DNA from: an uncultured Taibaiella sp.
GTDB lineage: Bacteria; Bacteroidota; Bacteroidia; Chitinophagales; Chitinophagaceae
Length of the DNA: 5,356 nucleotides
NCBI GenBank assembly: GCA_937871155.1
Contig: CALMXV010000160.1
Location: 1-5,356 of the forward strand
Direction of reading: 5' to 3'
A program made the position numbers and the translations under genes. A model generated the notes under the pieces. That model did not search any database, had not been told where the DNA came from, and saw only the letters and a program-made list of their open reading frames with translations. Shown one piece after another: positions 1 to 3,847 of the stretch (position 1 is its first letter; each line of letters begins with the position of its first letter).

Positions 1-910
1 TTTTGATTTCATCAAACCATTGTTGGTGTGGCAAGCCTTTGGTAAGAGCATTCATGATTCCTTGTGCTATCATCTTACTACAGTGTGTTCCAAAACTCTC
101 ATCCACCTTTGTTGGGTTTTCTGCAAAAGCAATACCGGTACCTAGTTTTTTGGTGAATGCAGGAATGTCCTCTTTAAAAAATTCTTTTAAGGTAGGTAAG
201 TAGCTTTCCATTACATTAAAGATGTTTCTGGCATATCGTTTATCAAAGTATAAAACTGCTGTGTCACATCGTGTATAGTAAAAAGGATGTTGCAAACACT
301 TAAATGAAAAAGGAATTTGTTGTTCATTCAGATGTTGAGTTAATAAGAGTATTAATGGAGCGGCACCTTCGGGTTTTAGGTTGAAGTAAACACGTACCAA
401 TTGATCCATATTATCTTCACCTTGTGTACTTCCAAATACATAATAAAATCCTGCTGAGGGATCTTTATGTTCTTTTCTTGCTAAGAGCTTGATACTCGCA
501 CCTACAACTGGTTTTTGATGGAACATACTACTAGAAACAAACTCGCCGGCAAAGGCTATTCTTTTAAGATTCCCTTTACGAACTAATACTTGTCCTTGCA
601 TATCGATATTCTCTATCACCCATCCTTCATCAAATCTTTCAACAGTGGTATTATGTGCAGATAAATTTTCTATAAAACTATGAATGGAAGCAAAGCTGGG
701 AGGCTGTATATCCACCAGTGTTGAATTTTTGCTATAATAGGTTGAATAAATAAGGTTTTCTAGCGTTTGGAATAGCATTTTAGTACTTGGCTGTTGCACA
801 TAAGGGTTATTAAAAGCTCCTCCATAAACTTGTCCTTTGTGCAATACATTTCGCTGTGCATCGATTTGAATATCGCTTACTATTTGTTGGATGTATTGTG
901 TATTGGTCAT
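1..910 (-). CDS. HopA1-family protein, probable phospho-Ser/Thr lyase of a RiPP dehydratase pair (C-terminus cut by window edge)
   Basis: The frame opens at the ATG at 910-908 and stays open for 303 codons to the left edge, so the C-terminus is missing. The second half has the features I associate with the T3SS effector HopA1 family: VRVYFNLKPEGAAPLI (172-187), a leucine-rich stretch ending PFSFKCL (200-206), FYYTRCDTAVLYFD (210-223), then GTGIAFAENP (257-266) and ESFGTHCSKMIAQGI (271-285). HopA1-like proteins in class V lanthipeptide and thioviridamide-like clusters act with an APH-like kinase and are thought to eliminate phosphate from phospho-Ser/Thr, leaving dehydroamino acids. Lys204 in the PFSFK motif is my candidate for the general base, by analogy with OspF-type phosphothreonine lyases; this is inferred, not seen. 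There is no signal peptide, so a cytoplasmic enzyme is expected. It starts 12 bp after the kinase stop and is surely cotranscribed. An injected effector is unlikely, because no secretion genes are visible and the partner is a kinase. Confidence 0.9.
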   Translation of the reverse strand, partial: MTNTQYIQQIVSDIQIDAQRNVLHKGQVYGGAFNNPYVQQPSTKMLFQTLENLIYSTYYSKNSTLVDIQPPSFASIHSFIENLSAHNTTVERFDEGWVIENIDMQGQVLVRKGNLKRIAFAGEFVSSSMFHQKPVVGASIKLLARKEHKDPSAGFYYVFGSTQGEDNMDQLVRVYFNLKPEGAAPLILLLTQHLNEQQIPFSFKCLQHPFYYTRCDTAVLYFDKRYARNIFNVMESYLPTLKEFFKEDIPAFTKKLGTGIAFAENPTKVDESFGTHCSKMIAQGIMNALTKGLPHQQWFDEIK

Positions 911-922
911 AGTAAAAGATGT

Positions 923-2011
923 TTAGTGAATGGTAAAAAGTTTAGTAGCCGCATCTGTAGGATTTTTTAAAATATTGATACTAACCTGAAGCATTTTTAC
1001 GGTTAAGGGTTGTAAAGTAGGCACTTGAGCAGTAGTCTCAAAACAAGTATGTATCAGCTTCAACGCACAGAATTGAATGGTCTTAATCATGGCAGCTTGT
1101 CTTATTGTAGGATTCCATTGCATTAACTGTACATACTGATTCCAAAATTTTGAAATGCATACTTGTACTTTTTCTAAAGGAATCTTTTGAAGCGAAGCCA
1201 TTTGTTGTGATTCGGGTAGGTCTGTTGTAACCCACAATGAAAGATAGTTTTGCATAACTGTTGCTACATCCCAAAGAGGGTCGCCGATATCCGCCAATTC
1301 CCAATCAATTAATTTTACAAAGTTGATTTGCTTCTTCTCATATTCATATCCCGCTAAAAAATTATTCAACTTAGCATCGTGGTGTACTAGGCTAGTTGGA
1401 CTCCATTGTTGTGTAAGTACGCTTATAGTCTGTACTAGGCTTTGGTTTTTCAAGATGAGCTGCATTAGTTGTTGATCTGCAGTAGCTGGGTTTCCATGAA
1501 TGGGTGGCGTATTGGCAATCGTAAACACCCAAGGTATTTGTTGGCGAAAATGTTGCAACGATTGACTTTTTTGATTTGTACGATTACTACGATGATAAGA
1601 AGCAAGAGAATCCGCTAATAATGTCGGCAGCATATTATTAAAATCGTTTTGTTGTAAATAGTAATCATAAACAGAAACAGCATCTTTCACTTGCCCCGTA
1701 ATCAAAATATGATGTGTACTATCATAATGATAAAAGGCAGGAAGGAAATTTTTAAGTGCTTTATAGTTGTCATCGCTTTCTGCTAACTTATATACAGCAG
1801 ATTCGGTTCTCATAGTTTCAATTTTCTCTGTATCTACTGCTTTTACTTGCTTTATGAAAAAGGCATGATGTTCATATTCTCTATTTACTATAAAGTTATT
1901 ATTTCTACTATCGCTTCGTCTTACGGTAAATTCACCGTTAACTACAGCTCTAGTGTCAACCATTCCTTTATCGAGCAAGTAGTAAAATAAATTATGTTCT
2001 GTTAGTAACAT
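923..2011 (-). CDS. APH-fold phosphotransferase, probable RiPP precursor Ser/Thr kinase (LanK/LxmK-like)
   Basis: This 362-aa protein has the aminoglycoside phosphotransferase/choline-kinase fold. Numbered from the start chosen here, FFIKQV holds the probable ATP-binding Lys54, and TESAVYKL holds the helix-C Glu70. LVHHDAKLNNF gives the Brenner motif H210-x-D212-xxxx-N217 with catalytic Asp212, and KLIDWELADIGDPLWDVA gives metal-binding Asp236 followed by the typical GDPxWDVA segment. All key residues are present, so it should be active. The KQ after the nucleotide-binding Lys and the ASYHR segment are, from memory, common in kinases paired with HopA1-like proteins. The likely role is phosphorylating Ser/Thr of the upstream modular precursor before elimination by the downstream HopA1 protein. 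The frame extends upstream to an ATG at 2053, but those 14 extra codons are encoded by the terminator hairpin, so the ATG at 2011 is preferred. An antibiotic-resistance or small-metabolite kinase is possible but fits the neighbours less well. Confidence 0.87.
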   Translation of the reverse strand: MLLTEHNLFYYLLDKGMVDTRAVVNGEFTVRRSDSRNNNFIVNREYEHHAFFIKQVKAVDTEKIETMRTESAVYKLAESDDNYKALKNFLPAFYHYDSTHHILITGQVKDAVSVYDYYLQQNDFNNMLPTLLADSLASYHRSNRTNQKSQSLQHFRQQIPWVFTIANTPPIHGNPATADQQLMQLILKNQSLVQTISVLTQQWSPTSLVHHDAKLNNFLAGYEYEKKQINFVKLIDWELADIGDPLWDVATVMQNYLSLWVTTDLPESQQMASLQKIPLEKVQVCISKFWNQYVQLMQWNPTIRQAAMIKTIQFCALKLIHTCFETTAQVPTLQPLTVKMLQVSINILKNPTDAATKLFTIH

Positions 2012-2023
2012 GAAATAAAGTTT

Positions 2024-2058
2024 AAAAAAGAGTGCTATTGATAGCAACAGCACTCTTT
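2024..2058 (-). terminator. Intrinsic terminator or attenuator between precursor and modifying enzymes
   Basis: A perfect 10-bp stem (AAAGAGTGCT, 2027-2036, with AGCACTCTTT, 2049-2058) encloses a smaller 3-bp continuation after one A-C mismatch and an ATAG tetraloop (2041-2044). On the minus strand it is followed by a run of six T (complement of 2024-2029), the first three in the stem. It lies 22 bp after the precursor stop codon and ends 12 bp before the preferred kinase start. No promoter is evident between it and the kinase, so partial read-through is the simplest way to express the enzymes, giving more precursor than enzyme. Possible activity on the plus strand is less likely, because only a weak T-rich run follows there. 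Confidence 0.75.
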
Positions 2059-2080
2059 AAATTTACAAAATCCTCTATCA

Positions 2081-3775
2081 TTAATAACCATAATCATTAA
2101 ACCCTCCACCGCCTATACCGCCAGGATTGGTTACATCAGTAGGGAAAGTACGAGTAGTAGTTATATCTGTTGGACATCCAAACTGAGAAGGACAACCGTC
2201 AACAGCACTTGGGAACGTACGTGTTGTAGTTACCGGAATACAAGGTCTGCAAATAGAACGTTGTAAAGTACGAATTGGACAACGATAAATTGGAACAGAA
2301 ATACGACAAACATTAGGTCTGGTTACTTGACAAACTATCATCTGACTTGGCTGACAACCTATTTGAGTTATTCTATGTAAACATAACTGAGGACTTGTAG
2401 CTGCTCCTCCGCCAAATGCTTCTGCGCCGCCACCATCATAGGTATTTTGCATATAATCATTATACACATCACCACCTGAATAGTCATCACCATATTGACC
2501 AACACCTGGATTGATTACAGTAGTTCCTGTTTGAATGGTACAGCCCCACTGAGAAGGGCAGCCATCTACTGCGCTTGGCATAGTGGTAGTTCTTATAGTT
2601 GTTGTAACCGGAATGCAGGGCCTACATATCGAGCGTTGTTGCTGACGTGTGATACATCTTGTTTGTTGCCTTGTGATGCAGATAATTACTCTTGAAGGGC
2701 AATTAATGTTTCTTGTAAAACAATTGATACTTACTTGCTGTAAACAAACTTGTGGACTTGTAGCAGCACCTCCACCAAACTCTTCTGCTCCACCATCATA
2801 CGCATTCTCCATATAATCATTATACACATCGCCGCCTGTATAATCATCTCCAAACTGTCCACCACCACCAGGGTTGATGATTGTAGTACCTGTTTGAATG
2901 GTAGTTGTTTGCTGTGTAGTACAAGCTAGACTTGGCCATTTAGTTGGTCGAATAGTTCCTATCTGACAAGTAACTGGCGGGCACCAGGGAGCATTGCGTG
3001 TGGGTCTCCAACATTGCCATAATGGTACAGTACGTCTTATAGTAAGGGTACGAGTAGTAGTGATTACAGTAGGTTGCACAATGGTGGGTTGAATACCAAA
3101 TTCTTCCGAACCGCCACCTTCATAGGCATTCTGTAAATAATCATTATATACATCACCGCCTGCATACTCATCACCAAACTGTCCACCTGGGTTGATTACA
3201 GTGGTTCCTGTTTGAATCGTACACCCCCACTGAGAAGGACATCCATCTACCCAACTCGGATTCGGACAGCCGGACAACTTAGTAGGCAATGGACAAGCAA
3301 GCAATGTCTTTTTAGGCAGTGTACAAATAACTAGTTTAGATACCGGCGTAGGGCATACAAAACGCGTAGGGCGACAAACTGCAGTACGGGTTAGCGGAGA
3401 AATGGTACAAAATTGTGATGCCGCACCCATGGCTTCTGCCCCAGGAGTGTATTGATCATTCATGTAATTGTTATACATATCTCCTTGTGCATAGGCATCT
3501 GCATAGTTTACATTCGCCGTTTGTTTTACCCAAAGACGACTTCCTCCTAAGGGGTCATCATCATTAGGTAAGCTGTATAAGATATCGGCTTTTGCAACAT
3601 CTGCGTACTCCGAAAGACTTGCATCACTATAAAGGCGAATCATATCTTCAGTAGAAGATTCCCCTACATAACCATGCAGTAACACAACCTGTTCGGTAGA
3701 TCCGAGATCAGGTTTTACGATTTTTACGAAATCGTCGTACCGAATACCGGCACTTCCTTTTTTTTCATTTGCCAT
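2081..3775 (-). CDS. Modular multi-core RiPP (lanthipeptide-like) precursor, Cys/Thr-rich, four spacer-core modules
   Basis: I do not recognise this 564-aa protein as a named family; the function is inferred from its architecture and neighbours. Residues 1-90 form a Cys-free leader-like domain containing RLYSDASLSEYADV and DDDPLGGSRLWVK. After that, four acidic spacers (about 91-117, 198-227, 306-336, 426-457; core motif GGDVYNDYM-x-N-x-Y-D-GG) alternate with four core-like segments (about 118-197, 228-303, 337-424, 458-553) rich in Cys, Thr, Ser, Arg and Pro. All 30 Cys lie at or after residue 123 and outside the spacers. The acidic spacers hold no Lys or Arg, while the main parts of the cores hold no Asp or Glu up to the VDGCPSQ motif. 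It ends GGGGFNDYGY, resembling the start of a fifth spacer. There is no signal peptide or membrane segment. Flanking by a protease, a kinase and a HopA1-like lyase supports a substrate that is dehydrated, possibly cyclised, and then cut. A self-crosslinked structural or surface protein is the main alternative. Confidence 0.72.
   Translation of the reverse strand: MANEKKGSAGIRYDDFVKIVKPDLGSTEQVVLLHGYVGESSTEDMIRLYSDASLSEYADVAKADILYSLPNDDDPLGGSRLWVKQTANVNYADAYAQGDMYNNYMNDQYTPGAEAMGAASQFCTISPLTRTAVCRPTRFVCPTPVSKLVICTLPKKTLLACPLPTKLSGCPNPSWVDGCPSQWGCTIQTGTTVINPGGQFGDEYAGGDVYNDYLQNAYEGGGSEEFGIQPTIVQPTVITTTRTLTIRRTVPLWQCWRPTRNAPWCPPVTCQIGTIRPTKWPSLACTTQQTTTIQTGTTIINPGGGGQFGDDYTGGDVYNDYMENAYDGGAEEFGGGAATSPQVCLQQVSINCFTRNINCPSRVIICITRQQTRCITRQQQRSICRPCIPVTTTIRTTTMPSAVDGCPSQWGCTIQTGTTVINPGVGQYGDDYSGGDVYNDYMQNTYDGGGAEAFGGGAATSPQLCLHRITQIGCQPSQMIVCQVTRPNVCRISVPIYRCPIRTLQRSICRPCIPVTTTRTFPSAVDGCPSQFGCPTDITTTRTFPTDVTNPGGIGGGGFNDYGY
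2117..2404 (-). other. Core-like segment 4 (residues 458-553)
   Basis: This core has nine Cys (465, 474, 482, 490, 499, 509, 512, 528, 534), the first six 8-10 residues apart, and eight Arg with no acidic residue before Asp526. The interior (for example CQPSQMIVCQVTRPNVCRIS) is unlike core 3 although both flanks match it. After VDGCPSQFGC the usual TIQTGTTVINPG is replaced by PTDITTTRTFPTDVTNPGG, which repeats a TTTRTFP unit seen just upstream. Confidence 0.62.
2174..2260 (-). repeat. RSICRPCIPVTTT...VDGCPSQFGC block, copy 2 (core 4)
   Basis: Residues 506-534 encode RSICRPCIPVTTT, then RTFPSA, then VDGCPSQFGC, with Phe for Trp and a shorter linker than copy 1. It includes the fourth VDGCPSQ-type core-end motif (2174-2203). 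Confidence 0.83.
2381..2500 (-). repeat. Acidic spacer repeat 4 with core-entry motif
   Basis: Residues 426-465 run GQYGDDYSGGDVYNDYMQNT, YDGGGAEAFGGG, then AATSPQLC. It matches spacer 3 at nearly every position (F/Y, T/S, E/Q, A/T and V/L changes), which suggests the two modules arose by a recent tandem duplication. It has no Lys or Arg. Confidence 0.87.
2504..2569 (-). repeat. VDGCPSQWGC...INPG core-end repeat, copy 3
   Basis: Residues 403-424 encode VDGCPSQWGC followed by TIQTGTTVINPG, identical in protein sequence to copy 1 at 3185-3250 and followed directly by spacer 4. Confidence 0.87.
2540..2635 (-). repeat. RSICRPCIPVTTT...VDGCPSQWGC block, copy 1 (core 3)
   Basis: Residues 381-412 encode RSICRPCIPVTTT, then IRTTTMPSA, then VDGCPSQWGC. 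The same block, with one short deletion and FPS for MPS, recurs at the end of core 4. It is the best conserved part of the two cores and holds four Cys. Confidence 0.85.
2744..2860 (-). repeat. Acidic spacer repeat 3 with core-entry motif
   Basis: Residues 306-344 run GQFGDDYTGGDVYNDYMENA, YDGGAEEFGGG, then AATSPQVC. It has eight acidic residues and no Lys or Arg before the core. The GGG-AATSPQ-x-C exit is shared with spacer 4. The Gly-Gly run just before AATSPQ resembles the double-Gly sites at which many leader peptides are cut, but that role here is inference. Confidence 0.87.
2867..2905 (-). repeat. Partial core-end repeat, copy 2 (TIQTGTTIINPG)
   Basis: Residues 291-303 encode TTIQTGTTIINPG, matching the second half of the core-end block in cores 1 and 3. 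The Cys-containing half is replaced by CTTQQTT. Confidence 0.8.
2867..3094 (-). other. Core-like segment 2 (residues 228-303), the odd one out
   Basis: This core has only four Cys (255, 265, 270, 285) and opens with a Cys-free Thr/Val/Ile/Arg stretch including TVITTTRTLTIRRTVPLWQC. It has several Trp (253, 256, 264, 280), no Asp or Glu, and six Arg plus one Lys. It ends with TTQQTTTIQTGTTIINPGG, keeping only the second half of the usual core-end block and lacking VDGCPSQWGC. If modified, its product would differ most from those of the other modules. Confidence 0.58.
3095..3184 (-). repeat. Acidic spacer repeat 2 of the precursor
   Basis: Residues 198-227 read GQFGDEYAGGDVYNDYLQNA then YEGGGSEEFG. 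It has seven acidic residues and no basic ones. It shares GQ-F/Y-GD-x-Y-x-GGDVYNDY-x-x-N-x-Y-x-GG and EEFG with spacers 3 and 4. Unlike those, it is not followed by GGAATSPQ-x-C and runs straight into IQPTIVQPTVITTTRT of core 2. Confidence 0.85.
3185..3250 (-). repeat. VDGCPSQWGC...INPG core-end repeat, copy 1
   Basis: Residues 176-197 encode VDGCPSQWGC followed by TIQTGTTVINPG. The same 22-residue block recurs nearly unchanged at residues 403-424, with shorter versions at 291-303 and 525-534. It always precedes the next spacer or the C-terminus, so it marks the end of a core. Its near identity across copies, while the core interiors differ, points to module duplication or to a conserved processing or ring motif. 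Confidence 0.85.
3185..3424 (-). other. Core-like segment 1 (residues 118-197)
   Basis: This segment carries eight Cys (123, 134, 141, 151, 161, 170, 179, 185) spaced mostly 7-11 residues apart. The stretch between them is rich in Thr, Ser, Pro, Lys and Arg, for example CRPTRFVCPTPVSK and LACPLPTKLSGCPNPS. No Asp or Glu occurs until Asp177 in VDGCPSQWGC. It closes with TIQTGTTVINPGG, which leads directly into spacer 2. The alternation of hydrophobic Cys-containing strands with Pro/Thr turns would suit many thioether or disulfide crosslinks. It is the only core with more Lys than Arg. Confidence 0.6.
3407..3505 (-). repeat. Acidic spacer repeat 1 of the precursor (divergent)
   Basis: Residues 91-123 read YADAYAQGDMYNNYMNDQY followed by TPGAEAMGAASQFC. 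It matches the later spacers at QGD-M/V-YN-N/D-YM and at the G-AAS/T-x-x-C exit into the core, but lacks the GQFGD lead-in and most of the GG residues. It contains Asp and Glu but no Lys or Arg. As the most divergent copy next to the leader, it may be the original leader-core junction from which the others were duplicated. Confidence 0.75.
3506..3775 (-). other. Leader-like N-terminal domain of the modular precursor (residues 1-90)
   Basis: Residues 1-90 lack Cys and are mixed-charge, unlike the rest of the protein. The stretch from VVLLHGYVGES (30-40) through MIRLYSDASLSEYADV (45-60) and ILYSLPNDDD (65-74) to PLGGSRLWVKQTA (75-87) reads as a small folded alpha/beta domain rather than a disordered leader. 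From memory, similar RLY...EY...GG-x-x-W/VWV domains occur at the N-terminus of other bacterial hypothetical proteins, but I cannot verify this. It probably serves as the docking site for the modifying enzymes or for export. The boundary near residue 90 is set by the start of the first Tyr/Asp/Asn spacer. Confidence 0.55.
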
Positions 3776-3847
3776 TGTTAAAGGTTTTAAAAGATGAATT
3801 GATTGTATTTAGTTAAAGCTTTTTAATAATTAATCTAGTGCGTTAAA
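3776..3847 (-). other. Intergenic gap between protease and precursor, no terminator seen
   Basis: This 72-bp AT-rich gap has no GC-containing hairpin with a T-run, so transcription probably continues from the protease gene into the precursor. A TACAAT (minus strand) resembles a -10 box, but I find no convincing partner and no clear Bacteroidota-type TTTG/TA-x-x-TTTG pair. An extra promoter for the precursor is possible but not supported. Confidence 0.4.

Larger units (their letters stand above)
2504..2767 (-). other. Core-like segment 3 (residues 337-424)
   Basis: This core has nine Cys (344, 352, 359, 366, 374, 384, 387, 406, 412) and eight Arg, with no Asp or Glu until Asp404. The first five Cys are 7-8 residues apart, giving a regular Cys ladder through CLQQVSINCFTRNINC and CITRQQTRCITRQQ. 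It then enters the conserved RSICRPCIPVTTT block and ends with the VDGCPSQWGC core-end block. Confidence 0.62.

Noticed and set aside
3..203. 66-aa plus-strand open frame
   Set aside because: It lies antisense within the well-supported HopA1-family gene and has no recognisable features.
1..910. HopA1-like protein as a true type III secretion effector
   Set aside because: There are no secretion or chaperone genes, and it pairs with an APH-like kinase and a Cys/Thr-rich protein, which fits the RiPP use of this family.
1083..1304. 73-aa minus-strand open frame
   Set aside because: It is an out-of-frame shadow inside the kinase gene, covering its catalytic loop region.
923..2011. Kinase as an aminoglycoside-resistance enzyme
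   Set aside because: It shares the fold and the catalytic motif, but its gene context and the KQ-type nucleotide-binding segment fit RiPP kinases better.
2495..2695. 66-aa Cys-rich plus-strand open frame
   Set aside because: Its Cys and Ser content comes from the antisense of the precursor's repetitive Thr/Cys codons; there is no sign of independent coding.
2117..3505. Repeat array as a possible CRISPR or DNA-level satellite
   Set aside because: The repeats are in frame, of unequal length, and conserved as protein with many silent-type differences, so they are coding modules.
3776..3847. Possible -10 box (TACAAT, minus strand) for a precursor promoter
   Set aside because: There is no convincing upstream element at proper spacing, and AT-rich DNA gives such matches by chance.
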